Source: Pelodera strongyloides
Taxonomy: Eukaryota > Nematoda > Chromadorea > Rhabditida > Rhabditidae
Length of the DNA: 64,000 nucleotides
Reading direction: 5' to 3'
NCBI GenBank assembly: GCA_036852015.1
Contig: JAANDG010000225.1
Coordinates: 62,001-126,000, forward strand
The notes under the pieces: model-generated
What the model was told of the DNA's origin: nothing
Databases searched by the model: none
What the model saw: the letters and a program-made list of their open reading frames with translations, nothing else
Program-made: the position numbers and the translations under genes
Shown: piece after piece, positions 1 to 15,000 of the stretch
How the letters are laid out: each line of letters opens with the position of its first letter
Numbering within the stretch: position 1 is the stretch's first letter

Positions 1-3000
1 GTATTATGCGTTCCCCTCGTGATGCATACTGTACAACACACAATTGTGATTCATTATTTGCTTTATATTTTTATACACTATACATTGTTTTCATAAAATT
101 TGACAGATTTTAAACATTATGTGCTTATTTAGTACTGCTTACTACTTTTACTACATAACACAGAAATATGAATTATATTTCTGAACAAACAGTCTATTGA
201 TGTGTCCCGAATGTGTGTGTTTATTTGTTATGATCGCGGTCTCAAGCATGTTCCTTAATGGACTTCCCCACTCCTTGACCTTATGGCTGGTATCGCACAA
301 CCCCATTCAATAGTCATTAGTGTTTGACAATACTTAATACCAGCGTTCCCGCGCATTTAGTTGAGGCCGATTTTGAAGTACGTGAAAATTAATGGATCAT
401 AAGTTACTGACTGTGAACAGTTCTGCAGTAACGTTTCCACTTCCTTTTTTTAATCTATGTTGATTGTTCTTGCTAAAATGTTTCAATTGTTCTTGCTTGT
501 CATCCTTGTTCAGAAAGAAATTTGTATAGTTGCATAGCTTTGGTTTCAAAGAATCTGCCACCATTTCTCCGAGTTTGTTCTCTGATTGGATTTGACTCGC
601 GGCGCGTTCATAACGGCATAATGTGTGCCGATGCGGGGGGTAGTCGACCAACGCACCCCCTTTCTTTTCCTAAAAGAGACTATGCACAAACTGGCGCACC
701 CTTTTCCGATGCCCGCCCATAGTGCTTCCCGTTTGCACCAATGTAACACTTTGTATGTAACACGGTTTTGTTTAAGTATTCATGCCTCACTTATTGTAGT
801 TATCGAAATTTGCTTATTGATCTTATTACTTCGATTCAGGAGCTCAATCCACATGATGCGAATTTAAATTAGATATTTAGAACACAGCTGTTAATCTTTC
901 TGCTTTTTTTCCTGACCGTCAATAGGCGATAACGTTGACTCATCTAATTCTAATCCGATGAATAGCACTGTGGTGGGTCGAGACGTTGCCATTTACTCCC
1001 ACAGACATTTGAATTTTTCCTTGCACCAGAACAGCTCCGGCCCATTACAGGTTTTGCGAAGTGTATAACAGTATGTACATACTGAGATTTCCTAACTCAT
1101 TGAAAACACAATAGTTGTCGGTATCAGCATCATGATGACGCATCCAGGTGACACTTGAATATCGAATTCCAGACGATCGTTATTGGGCACTGTCTGTCTC
1201 TCGCTCCTCTCCGTCACCTCACCTCTCTGCTTCACTGAATCTCACTCTCTCACTGTCTATCACCTCCTCTTTTAACTAAATCATTTCACACATGACACAA
1301 TCGCGTTTTGATAGATTATCAGTGGCTTACCTGAATTTAAAAACAGTACTGGATTGCGCTATTTTCTATTTGAGCTGCGTGGCTCCAGCGATCTCAACGC
1401 ACCTTTTCAATTATCTAGTGAAATAATAATTACATAAGGAGGAATGACGGCAGTCACCTGCGCTCTTAGTTTCCATGCATAAATATAAAAAAACATCGAA
1501 AATGTGTTGGTTCCTGTTTGGATGTGCAACCTTCGTTTTGGCTCTGATCCATTGAAATGAGCAAATATTTGTGCCCGAGTCAACCCCTTTTTCCAGCAAA
1601 ACTAAGCGCCACCAGGCCATTTTCTAGCCTCCAGCATTTTCAAAAGACAAGCGTTGTTTGTTTTGTTTGTGCATAGATTTCTAGTTCACCAATTTCCTCT
1701 ATCTTTCTTCTGGGTACAGATTGTATTCCCTTTTGTTAAAAAAAAATTATTGGCCTAACTGATGAACTTGTTTCTTTAATATGTTATGTTAGGTGTTCAA
1801 GAGGGGAAGGGATGGACATTTTTCTGAATAAGCACCTCTCCCACAGGGCGACTACGTATATTAATTTTTCATTTCTCGGCGCATATTTGTTCATCTGCGT
1901 TTTTCGTTCGAATTTGAGATGCGCACACTCAATGGAGTGTGCCGGTCGCGTTTTTATTTCACTTCATGTTTTAAATCATGTCTTACTTTACCCACCTTTT
2001 CTTTTATCAAAAAAGGTGTTGTGTATCATGAGCTAACATGAAGTAAGCAATGGAGCCTGTAAATCTGCGATAATAATGATAACTATTAAGATCTAGAACA
2101 ATGAGCATTTACCTGAAAAGAGCAATAGGTGATAAAAACTCGGTCATCAAAACACACTTAATTGGATTTGATCTTTTTTCAAATAGTCGGTGGTATTCGC
2201 TCAAAAAAGTGTCGGCCTTTCGGCTGTCGTTCTATTTCGTCAGATTCTTATCAGTAATTGTGATGTGTGAGAGAATGAGAAGAGAATCACGTTTTATGAA
2301 AAGAAACTATTGACTAACTGTTCCAACTTTCTTTCTTTGTTTACTATTATCTGCGTCGGGAATAACTGTGCACATATGCGGAGGTCCATGTATTTTATTT
2401 TAATAGTTAAACATGTTCATTACTCACAAATGTTGTGTCATAATAGAAAAGCAAATCTGCATTTCAGCATACCATTTCCAAGGTTACACTTTTTGTCGCA
2501 TTCGCATAAATGAATCATATACTCGAGAACTGGCCACGTCTCAAACATATTTTCGCAACAAGAAATATATGATTATTTCGTGCAGTAATATACAATAGGA
2601 TATTTTTCTATGTTTGAATCATTTTTGCCCTTTTACCCTTCTGAAATGGAGCACGTTTATTTTCACAATTTCAAAGATCCTACAATTTCATATTTTTAAA
2701 AGACAAACCCCAAAATATGTTCAATGTGTTTTCGAAACTCGTTTGGCGTTGATGTTGTTTTCGAAAATATTGTCAGGGAAAATATGAACGACTTCTGGGG
2801 TTTTCGTGTTTCCTCTTCGAATAACAAAACATTCCCTTTCCTTGTTTTCAGTTATGTCGAAAGGGTTCCCACGCACGGAATTTACAATAGTGTGTCAGTC
2901 AGTTCGATACACGAAGAAGAAATCATTTCCCTTTTATTCTTCTTACTCTTTGCTGAAAAAACTTGGCTATTTCTCGCTTTCTTCATTTTTAGCTTGACGT

Positions 3001-3066
3001 TTATCATCAAAAACCAGTTACTTTATTTATTGCTATTTCAGATGTTTTTTGACTGAAACGAATACT
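1..3066. other. Intergenic, no gene recognised
   Basis: I see no exon chain with coherent phase or recognisable protein family here. A pyrimidine-rich stretch lies around 1190-1275 (repeated CTCT/CTCC words). The short ORFs are not supported by splice sites or composition. The right part presumably contains the promoter and 5' UTR of the ankyrin/SAM/PTB gene that starts at 3067. Confidence 0.5.
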
Positions 3067-6000
3067 ATGGGAGTAAAAGAGTTGTCAGCAGCACACAGTG
3101 TAAGTGAAAAATTCTAATGTATTGTCTCATTAGAACAACAACCAAACAATCGAAAGTTTTCGTGACTGCCGAAATTTTTTTTTATAAATTACTTTCAGGA
3201 ACTCTTCGACATTTGTCGTCGCAATGACGTTCAAAAGCTGAAGAATTGGATTGCGCACAAGAAAGGAAAACGCCCAAAAACACCACTGAAGTGTGTTGGT
3301 TCATCTTACTTTATGTCCTCATTTGAGAAGTATAAAAGAGTGATTATACCCAGATTCTATCTAATGAATCATCATTTTAGTATCTTCCGTCCAGTGACTC
3401 CAAATACCGCTTGGTTAACTGCAATCAAGGATCCAAACTCCCAATACACTGTTCTTCACGCAGCAGCTCTAGTTGGAAATGAGGTTTTTATTGACAATTT
3501 TTTACTGAAACACATAGATCTATTTGTTGCTTTACATTTAGAAGTCATTATTTTCTGATTGTATCGTTTTTCATACTCTGTAAGTGTTTTTGAATAACTT
3601 GTATTTATCCTGTTTTGTTTAGGGAATATGCCGAACATTGCTCGATGCAGATATCCAATTGGTAGTCGCCAAAGATAAAAGAGGATGTATTCCATTGCAT
3701 TTGGCAGCTTGGAATGGTCATTATACCGTAGTCAAGGTGAGCTCTATAATTAAACAGTTCTCTGATTTCTTGCCTTGACAATTTAATTGTATAGTCATTT
3801 ATGTTTTTAAACATTTTCATTTATTTTTGAATAATTCTTTTTTTCGATCAATTTGTTTGCCTTCCTGTTTTTGACGATTGCTTTCCATATGGGTTCACCT
3901 GAAAGTCAATTTCGTTTTTTTTTGCACTAGTTGTTCTATTAACAATCCAATTAACACACTTTTCAATGGTGTTCGTTGCCCTTTGAATGACTAATTCTTG
4001 ATTGTTTTGATTTCCTCGCTGTCTCTCATTTTTCTGCACTATTCTTTTTCGGTACTGATCCGTGGACATTAACTCCGTTCTTTAATTGGGTCCTTAAGAG
4101 CTATTGGTGATGAGAATTTGCTATGTTTTACGATCCGGTGCGCTCTGTCCAAACGGTGCGAGATATGCAAATAATAATATCAAAGTTTCTTTGCGGTGCC
4201 GTTTTCGGTGAAATCGTCACTCAATTTTCGCGGTCACTCTCTGCATTCCTTGAAGAAACGATGTGGTTTCACGCGATAATTAGAGCTTTGCATAACTGGC
4301 TGACCGCACTTTATTGGCTTTTTACGAGCTATAAAAATGTTGCGCGAAAATGGTGAAGGGGTGGCAATTTCTGGAAATAGGTGCAAATTGACTGAGAACA
4401 TTTAGGTCATTGGGGTGGGCTGCAGAATAAGACTAATGCGTGAATTGATTCCCATAAAACACAAACCGTTCTACAAACTCCGAGATGCGTGTGCAAATAT
4501 GTGTTTATTTATTTCAGCTTCTAATCGATGCGGACCGTGAGAGCGTGGATAATGTCAATAATGCACACGAGACTGCACTACATTTATCAGCACAACACGG
4601 ACATTCCAAGATAGTCCAGCTACTGCTGGACGTGAGTTCGTTTCTAAGAATGGAAAGAGCAAACAGAAAAAAAATGTGAAATTTGACAATTATTTATGAC
4701 GAAAATGGTGAAGGGGTGGCAATTTCTGGAAATAGGTGCAAATTGACTGAGAACATTTAGACGGACAGGTCGATGCAGTCAGATATTTATTGCAAGAAGG
4801 AGACATTATGTCTTATTTATTGCAAGAAGGTGACATTATGTTTTTCACAAACCTAGTTAACGAAGAGTACTTCCTTGCAGAATTCGGCCGATGTGCATAT
4901 TCGAAATGCACGCTCCGAGAGTCCGCTTGACATTGCCGCCCGTACTGGACACGCCGGTGTTTGCAAGATCTTGGCAACCGTCTGTCCTGATTTGGCCTTG
5001 AAGGTGAGCTAAATAAATATTATGTTACCTTCATTTCAGGTGCTGTCTTGTTTATTATCCATTCATTTCGGTTGTTATGTATATATGGGTTCCTGTGAAT
5101 ATCGATGTAACTTATGTTACAGTCGGCCGTGGAATGCTCTTCGACGGCAGAGAATGGTTGTTCTGCACCCAAAGTCGTTTATCCAATGCACGCCGCGGCC
5201 AGACATTCTCATGTTCAGTGTCTTCAGATTTTGAGGTGAAAATCCTTTTTTTTGCTTACTGACAATGAATCCTCCCATACATGCTTATGAAAGTGAGTTT
5301 CATAATAAATATTTCTCTAGGCTCGCTGGTTTCGACGTTAATTACGTTACAAGCGAGGGCAGTGCTCTACACGTGGCAGCAATGTTCGGACAGGTCGATG
5401 CAGTCAGATATTTATTGCAAGAAGGTGACATTATTTCTTATGACATATGCATCTAATATTAATATTGTTTTATGTGAATATTAAAGACGATATGTCAATG
5501 CCAAAACTCTAGGCATCAACACCAGCATTCGGGACTCTAGCGGCCGGACTGTGCTGCAACTTCTCGAAGAACACGAAAGTCAGAAAGCCAGCGATCTGAC
5601 GCAAGTCATTCAAAGCAAACAAGGATGGGGAGAGTGCAGACGTCTTATTGAAGGTTAGGAATTTAGGGAACATTTCGAACCACTCAGCTTTCTTTTTCAT
5701 CTCTACGTTCTTAATTAGCCAATTGTTTGTTATCCTCAATGTGTTCAGATCATATTGGAAATTGCGGAACGTTGAATTCATCAAGTGACAGTGGAATAGA
5801 CCGCCCGGACAGTGATAGATCACCCAGAGAGAGCAGAGATGCAGTGTGGAAACTTCTACCCGGGAATAGTAGTGGTGAGTTGAGGTTTTCACTTTCCATT
5901 TACTTACTGTGTGCACATTACATAAACGTCGAAATGGCGAGCGAATCACAAGCTCGATTTCAGCTTTTGGAGTTTCGAGTAACACGCATACTCATCATTC

Positions 6001-9000
6001 GACATCTTCGAATGGTTCCGACATCTATCATCCGCCTTCATTGAATGCTGAAGTGATTAACATGGAAGAGGACGTGAACGATCTTGCCAGTACAATATCA
6101 ATCTCCACAAGGGACGATTTTGATTTACAGTATGTGTTCCTTCTTATGCTTTGTTATGTTTATGTCATTGCTTTGTTTTCCACAAGTGAAGAGTCCTTGA
6201 TAGCAGCCTTTCGCAAGAAGTTTCCCTGGTGTTATTTGCAGAAGTCAACCGTCACCCTCGACGATGTATGATTCACATTCATCGCTGTACACAAGAAAAT
6301 GGTTCACGAAGACATTCGATGGAAGGGTGGGAAGCTATTCTATTTTCCTTTGTATACGCTATTGAGCACTTTGTTGCATTCATATACATAAAATAAAGTA
6401 CGAAATATGTGCCCTGAAAGACGCTGACAAATAAATAAAATGGTTAATATAAATGGTAAATGAATAATGGAAATAAGACTCAATAAACTATTCTTTAGGC
6501 GCCTCGTTTCCCACTGACGTCTCCCAACACCCATGCAAGACACAGTAAGTACAAGAGGATTCCGGACAGTCTTCCGATATCAGCAAGCGGATACCGGACA
6601 CAAACCCTGCCGTACAAGGCAAAAGGTTTGTTTTCAAATAACATCCTAGCGGTGCATCGTCTCATTCTATTCTCAGATTTTGATATCACTCGTTTAAGAA
6701 TAAGAAAGAACTCCGATTAACGCACGTTTTTTCTTAGGGACTATTCTCCCGGGTGATCAATGTGTCTACAAGGCTCCTCCAGGCTCGGAAATAAAAAGGA
6801 TTATGCCTGATGGGACTGTTTTCACATATAATCCGTCAATGTCCTACGACAATGTCCCTGATAATAGGTATCCTTATCAATGTTGACCATGATCCTATTT
6901 ATTGCTATTTACATTAACTATGTATGCTTACCAGTGGCTTTATCCTATGATCTAAGGTGTGTTTCGAATAGCGGTCTTTCCTTCAGCAATGCTCGGCAAT
7001 GGGTGCACGAGTGTGGTTCACTACGAGGTCTTCCCATGGAGCTCCCAGATATTCGATGTCAAAACAACATTCCGAAGGCTGTTTCTGTGCGCAGTGATGG
7101 AACGCAAACCTTACCTACACGTATGTCTAAGAGTTTCGTACAACAGTTCACCTAAGAGTGAGTATATTTCAGCTTTTTTTCTAATCAACTTCGTGAAATG
7201 TTTTTTTAGCCCGTCCTCGAACGCGCCCATCTGTGCTGAGCACATTTGCGTCGATTCAAGAGGATACAGGGACATCACCCAGAAGTTCACAGGTTTGCAA
7301 TTTTTGTTTGTTGTGGTATTTTTGATTAAAAGCTTTTCCTTGGCAACAACTACTGTGGAACCAAATCTCTTTTTTTATCTTTAAGATCCTGAACGATTGT
7401 TAGTAACTCCATAATTAATATATATATATTTTTTAAGGAGCGTGACCACTCTCAGGGGTCGTCGTGCTCACTGTCACGTGACGCACAACTTTGTCAGAAT
7501 GCAATGAATGGAAGCACACAGACATTGGACAGACGTCCTGTTGTTTCGAATAAACCGCCTGTTGCACCAAGACAACGATGGTCCAGAACATCAGAAAGAG
7601 ACAGAGAAGATTCATTGGGGTAGGCAAATAGCCAGTGTTGAGAATATTGCTGCCACATATTATCCTTCATCTCATCAAGCATTTGCCATATTCGTAACAT
7701 ATTTTCAGTCGACAAAAGTATGGAAAGAGGTAACTGACCATGTGGTCAAAACTCATACTAATAACCTAAAAAAATCGCCAACAAACTATTTGCCTTAAAC
7801 AATCATGATCATTCTTGAATCGCTTCAGCTTTTGAACACATTTCTTAACAAAAGCTCGTTCTAGAATCCCCTGCATTGCAACGAATACGCATAATCTAAT
7901 TGCGTTTCTGCTTTCGCAACATTGATATTAAATATAAACACTGCAGCAAGTATAGATAATTCCTGCATGTCGTGTGAGGTATTAATATTAGGTAAAACGT
8001 TGTGTCGTTAGATCCATATTGATTATTTATCTTTTATTTTAGGATCACAAACGGCTTGGACACTAGAGAAGGAAGTCGCGCTAGCACAGTTACATTTGCA
8101 TGCTCTACTTTAGAACGATGTACGGTACTCGCGTGATCACTTTACGCTACCTTTTCAGAAATGCAAATAAACATATTAAAGGCAAAATTTCAACGCCGAA
8201 GCTAATATACATTCTACTTGGGTGATTTGTGTCGGAATATTATTCAATCATAGTTTCGTTTAAAGTTAGTACAGTTCAATTATTTCCAGCCATATCCCCC
8301 ATTACTCGATATAGTGGTGGTCGAGCACCCCTAGCGTTACCTGAAGAACTGACTGGATCCACATCGACCTCGATCATGTCCAGTTCCTTATCCCCAGAAC
8401 GGACCGTTAAAGGCTTTGAGGTGTTTTTTTTGTCCTACAGCCTGACCGTCCGCCGTTTTGTTGTACTGCCTTATGGTAACTACTCCTTTGCCTGATAGCA
8501 ACTTCCTATTTTACACTCGTCAAACAACTCATTTTGGTAGCTTGTCAAAGTGATAGCAACTTCCTATTTTACACTCGTCAAACAACTCATTTTGGTTGCT
8601 TGTCATTAAGCTCCCGAATAAACTGATAACTAACGATTGTGCTTATTGTAAAATTATTTAGGCTGATTCATCGTTGGCTGACGAGAGTTCATTGACACTG
8701 CACCAAAGTGATACGGCCTCCGACAGAGTCAGATTACAAATTTATATTTTGTTTTGTTTATTTGCTGTCTCTGTTTTTGAATTAAAAAATTTTCGAGATT
8801 AAGTGTGCACTTTTTTCTATCTATTTAACACATTTTCCTCTTCAAAATCTCCTTAAAAACTCGAATATTACCTCTCGTAAAGCCGTCGTCCTGTCTTTTT
8901 TTCAGTGTGATGCATATATGTATATTGTGGTCATCTTTGGAGCAACGCTCTTCTTTGGTCTGTATGACTAATTTGAATAAAAAGTCAACAACATTTCTTG

Positions 9001-12000
9001 AAAAAAAAAAGATTCTAATTTTAGTCTGCTGATTCATCAGTTCTTAATCGCAAATTTTTCTTCGTTATCAGTGCAAATTTCTGTTCAACTCATGTGAGAG
9101 AATTCTAAACTGTTTAGTTTACATTGATTTCAATTATGCTAAGCTTCGTAGCGCAATGCCAAGATCAATCATACCATCAGCTTGTAATTGTTCTCTGGTG
9201 ATGCTTTTCCTTCACTAATACCACGAGTCAACATGGACGTCATGGCGTTTGTTCTTCTTTTTGGCCAGCACAGCTTCAAACACTATGTATCACAGAGTTT
9301 GCCTCCCCTGTTTCTCATAACATTTGAGTTTTATGTTGAATTTCACCTCTTTCCTTGTCTATGTTTAGTTATCACTTTTATCGTCATTCGGATGTAAGAA
9401 ACCCAGATTAATTGCTTATCTTCTGTACATCGTACAAACCTTGTTGTTCAAAAATACCAGTCTAGGTAAAGTTTCCCCAACGGCAATTCGCACGGGATCA
9501 ATTGAGCGCTGATACGGCGGACATCTCATTTTCATCGTTGGAAATAGTAGGAGACGAAGAACACCTCGATCCTCCATCACCTTTCACCAGTCAGAATAAG
9601 ATTTTCGAACAGCTGTGTGGTCAGGTATGTTGTTTCCATAAAATCATTATTTTTTGTTTTCGATCTAGTTTAATTTTGCATCACTTTGTTTATCTCCGAT
9701 AGTGCACTTCAGTTTTGAAATTTCTACAACTGTGACAATGACTTATAATAAAAATTCAAACATATCTATCATACGTTTATTAATTCTATTCAGGAGCGTC
9801 GTCCCATCATTTATTCCCCTCAATCGCCAGGAACCGATTGTTCTGAAGCGACAGTCGCTTCTTCGTGCTCACTTCCAGTTGTCAGTCAAATTTCGACCAC
9901 ACCACCTTCCATTGCCAGTCCCAGACGAGAAATGGGTGACAAACAGTTCAGGTAGTTTACCATTTTATAGAGACTTGCCTTTTTAAGTAGCAAATAATCA
10001 TTGTCATGATATTTATACGCTAATTTATAAGAAGCATATTTAGTGTCGACCAGTCAACTGGTTCCTCAATAGAAGTCAAGATGAGGAATCCATCTTCATC
10101 AGACAGAACAGGAGAACCGAGCAGAACTGCAGCCGATACAGCATCGTTTAACGAATTGGCCGAATGGAAAAGGGTGCGAATTATTACTTCAATATGTTAC
10201 GTGATCGACAATTTCGATAAATGTAGATATATGCAATCACGTCTTAAGCTGTATTAATGTGCTAGAGGCACCTTATGGAACCTTACTTTTTACAGATTAA
10301 CGAGATAATGGAATCGTACGGTGGTGGAATATGTCGAGAAAGTGTTTTCGCTGCAAAATATGAGCCTCAGGTGGCCGTATTTCTGAGAGACAGGAAGAGC
10401 AAAGCTTTGACAATTCACAAGAGAGACTCCGCCGAGCCACAGACCACAACAGTTATGATGAACAATTTGAGTCTGGAGGAGAATAGGAACCGAAGTCTTT
10501 CACCGAATGTATGTCCTTCTCCTTGCTATTGTGCTTTTAGGACTTCCTGCATTTTATTTCAGGTCAAATGACATTTTCAAGTTTTTCAGGTCAAATGACA
10601 TTTTCAATTGAAAATATCATTGGACCGATAGGTGCTGTCAGAAATTGGGGTCGACAAATCGAGATGTCATAGTAGTTGTAATTTCAGAGGCCCCTCTCAA
10701 TCAGTGACTGGTTGAATGTTGTTGTTGGTATTCCAAACCCGAAAGCGGCAGAAGTCGGAGCTCTTCTCGAAACACATGGATTTGATAAGAGCACACAATT
10801 GGTGAGTACAAAAGCATACATTATAGCCACTGACAGAGGGGGTCCACAGTGATCGACGTAGTTTTCCTTTTTTACATACGCTTTATATGCTCTATTATTA
10901 TGTTTTTGTTTTACTTCTTTTTAACTATTTGAGCTTTAAACATCATTAATTGTTTTTTAGAAAATATCCTTGGACCGGTCGGTGCTGTCAGAAATTGGAG
11001 TCGATAAATCGATACAGCATCAGATTCTATCGTATTTGGAAACACTTGAGATGCCTTCTCAGAATGCACGTAAGTTTTTATTTTTATTTTGGCGATGCAA
11101 AATCTGCAAAAAAAAATATGTTCACAAGATGATCACAAGAGGATGTTGGCTCATTTTTTTTGGTTCGTATGTATCTCTCTCTCTCTCTCTCTCTCATTCT
11201 CATCTCCATGTGGTGGCAGCTTGTTTTTCGATTACAGATTGAAATCCTCATGTCGAGTTCTCTTTTTCTCAATTCATTTTTATTCCATGAAACAGCTAAT
11301 CGCGCGATCCGATCATCGATACTTTCGCTGTTCAATACGGAAAAAAACCAAGAGCGTTCGCGTCCTTTATTCCCTGACAACTCTATTTAGCTTTTGGTTC
11401 GAAGTTGTCGTTTGTAAACATACTAAAATCCTCCTCATCAAGTTTAATATTAAACCGAGCCTTTACTACGCAGACGACTAATTAAAAAGATTTGAAAATA
11501 AAAATTCACAGCCACTTAGAGTTTGCGTTGTCTATTTCAAACCGTCCAGTTCTCTTGAAAATGTGATTTCTCTCACTGAGTATTTGGCGCAGTTTACTGT
11601 AATTGATTACCCTTGTCTAATTGTTGGTGATTTTAACTTGCCTTGTATAAATTGGTGTGATAATTTGGCAAATGGATCAGCAGCAAAACTGTTTCTGGAT
11701 TACTGTACGTCTGCTAATCTTAAACAATTTGTTAATTTTCCCACAAGGAAGCAACATTGTCTAGACCTAGTTCTTACGTGTGATGATATAATTCCAACAA
11801 AGGTTGTTCCTATGCCTCCTCCACGTAATTGTGACCATAGTTTATTGTCATTTGATCTGAATGTATCCCTTACTCGAAATGTAATTAGACAATCATATGA
11901 CTTTAAAAGAGCTGATTACGTTTCGATATCTAGAAATTTGGCGGAAATAAATTGGCCAAGTTTGCTTGTCTTTTATCCAAATGCTTCAGATTTATACAAA

Positions 12001-15000
12001 TTTTTCGTATGTTATTTGCATGAACTGATGTTTCTCTACATTCCTCTCAAAAAGGTATCTGTCGGTGGCGTTCGTATTCCTAAACATATTGAAAATTTAG
12101 TTCGTCAAAAGGAAAGGCTTTTCCCTTTGATGGACCAAAGTTCCAGTCTAAAGAAAAAATACGAACTGGTTAGTAAACGTTTAAAAAGTGCTTCCGACAA
12201 ATACTATGGTAATGTGGAAAGGAAGGTGATTGCTTCTGGGCAATTGAAACAGCTCTATAGGTATATCGGTTCGGGTACTTCGCGGTCAGTCAAGTCAAAT
12301 CATACGGTAATCGATATGGAAAACCGTGTGCATGTATCTGATATAGATAGAGCTGATGCCTTTGCACGTTATTTCCATTCAAATTTCATACAAGATGATG
12401 AACTTGCCCATAACATTGATTTTCCTGATTGTACAGTGCCTTTCCCCCATATGGTTATTGATTCATGTTCAATTTTGTCACTTATTGATAAGTGGAAAAT
12501 CTCTTATTCTCGTACTCCCGACGGTTTACCTATGCATTTTCTTAAGGAAATTGGTCCTGCAATTTCCGCCCCCTTGTCTGTGATTTTTAATAGATCTTTA
12601 ATGTCTGGTGAAGTGCCCTACTTTTGGAAATGGTCCTGTGTTATCCCCCTTCCGAAAGGTGACCCTAGCAACTGTATCGTTAGTAATTTTAGACCAGTTA
12701 GCATAACCAGTTTTCCCTGTAGAATTTTTGAGAAATTATTGGTTAAACGCATTATCGATTTTTCCATTTGTAACAAATTGCTTCCTGAAGAGCAACATGG
12801 TTTCTTGAAAAATCGGTCAAGAGAAACAGCTATATTACACAGTCTAAACGATTGGACGCTTGCTTTGGAAAACAGACAGCAAGTTGACATTGTGTATTTT
12901 GATTTTGCAAAAGCTTTTGACCGTGTTTCTCACGAGAAATTAATTAGGAAATTGGAGGCTATGAAGTTCCCTGACTATGTCTGCATATGGGTGAAGAACT
13001 GGCTTAACGATAGGAAAATGTTTGTCCGCGTCGGTTCTTCTACCTCTTCCGTACTGGAATGTACTAGTGGTGTCCCACAGGGCTCAGTTCTAGGACCTAT
13101 ATTGTTTTGTCTATACACTTCTGATCTTGCTTGTGAGCTTCGCAACTTAGGAATTAGCTTTGTTATGTATGCTGATGATATTAAGATATACAAGGTTATA
13201 GAAAATCCATTGGATAGAATCACCATCCAACAAGCCATTAATCTAGTTCATAATTGGTCTTCCAAGTTTCAGTTACCACTGGCACCGCATAAGTGTCAAG
13301 CTTTGTATATAGGTGGTTCTAACCCAAAGGTTGACTATCTGTGCAATGATATTGTGATATCAAAAGTAACTGAAGTAAAGGACTTAGGATTCATTATTAC
13401 CGATAATATCTGTTTCTCAAAACATATAAATTTTGTATGCAATTCCGCAAGGAAAAGAATGTTTGCTTTATTCCGGACACTGAAAACTAGAAAAGCCAAC
13501 GTTCTCGTTCTTGCGTATACTTTATACGTTAGGTCTATTCTGGAGTCCGGAAGTGTAGTATTCAATCCCTACAAGAAAAGGGATAAAGTGGCTCTAGAAA
13601 GAATCCAGCGTATGTTTACGAAGCGTGTGTTTATGAGATCTCATTTAGTTGGGTTTATGGATACGCCAAATAGTGAAACTAGAAATGAGCTTCTCAAACT
13701 GGATATGTTAGAGAATCGTAGAAAGAAAGCAGATGCCAAAATGCTGAGGAAAATACTAGCTGGTAAATGCGGTTTATCTTCACAACGTATGTTTAAATTT
13801 AGATCCTACAATTATTCTTCTCGTAGAGGTAGTTCTAGGATTGTTATTAATAGGGCATCAAGAAATGTTCGGAAACATTCATTTGTCCATAGAACGTCCC
13901 TTATGATTGAACAGAATGCTACGAATTTCCTGTGATTTACTCCGAATTTGCTTGCTGAGACATTTTACTACTGCTTTATTATGTTTTATTTATTATGTGT
14001 ATTTTATAACACAAACTGCACGTTACATTGCTTTCTTTGATTGTCTTTGTGCGTAATAAATTATTATTAATAAACAACACAGAAACTCGTCTATTCCGGC
14101 GAGTATATGTTATGTGCATTCTATTAGCTAACATTACCTACCTTCTTAACCACGAATAGAGCAGATGGCAATTCTCATGCTTTATTTTTACGTGAACCTT
14201 CTCAGCACCTGCTGACTGGCTGACTATTTCTTTAGTCTTTCTTTTAGTTCTACATTTTCTCCAGTCTGCTCATTTGTGTATCTTGACTATTTTCAAAAGT
14301 GTTCCTCTTGGTTTACTAATGAGTACAACTCTTTTGCTTTGTACTTAGTATTAGTTCACACTTATTTTAAAGCAAGATCCTTGGCGGCTTATCTTTTGAT
14401 GTCATTAGCTGCCTTGTGAAAGAAACTATTTTCCCTTCTTTGTGAGAGTGAGTTGAGACATTGACTGCATTCAACGCAAAGGTTATTCATAGCATCACGT
14501 GGGAAAAGTAGTTTACTGATTCGTTTCGAAATTATTCGCTCTCATTTACATTTTCAGATATTTTTCTTTTCACGTACGAAAACCTCGATACTTTATCACT
14601 TTTCAAAGCAAAATCTTTTGCGGAAATTAGTTCTTCCATTTACATTTTCGGAACACTTTTCCATGCTCATGCATGCATGTCTATACATGCATGAATATTT
14701 TGAATGAGTTTGCACATATTGAATTGGCCTCGTTTTAATTTTAATTTAGTACAAAAATTGTTGTTTTCCATGCTATAGTTTCAAGTCCTTCAATTTACAG
14801 TACATTTCACCTTCGTCTCCGACTGGTTGTGCTCGCTGGAACTTACTGATTATCTCGGCAATTTTGTCAACGCTGGTCTGCGTTCTATGCTGATTGTGAG
14901 AGCCGCAGAACTGGATGCCCGAAGACTTCATGTGGGATTATGTTATTTAACGGAATGCTACTGTGAATCTGGAGATAAATCGATATTGTCGACCGCGGAT

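Noticed and set aside
11440..11481. A YYADD-like string just upstream of the retrotransposon
   Set aside because: It resembles an RT active-site motif but is followed by a stop and has no flanking RT motifs; the true YADD is at about 13168.
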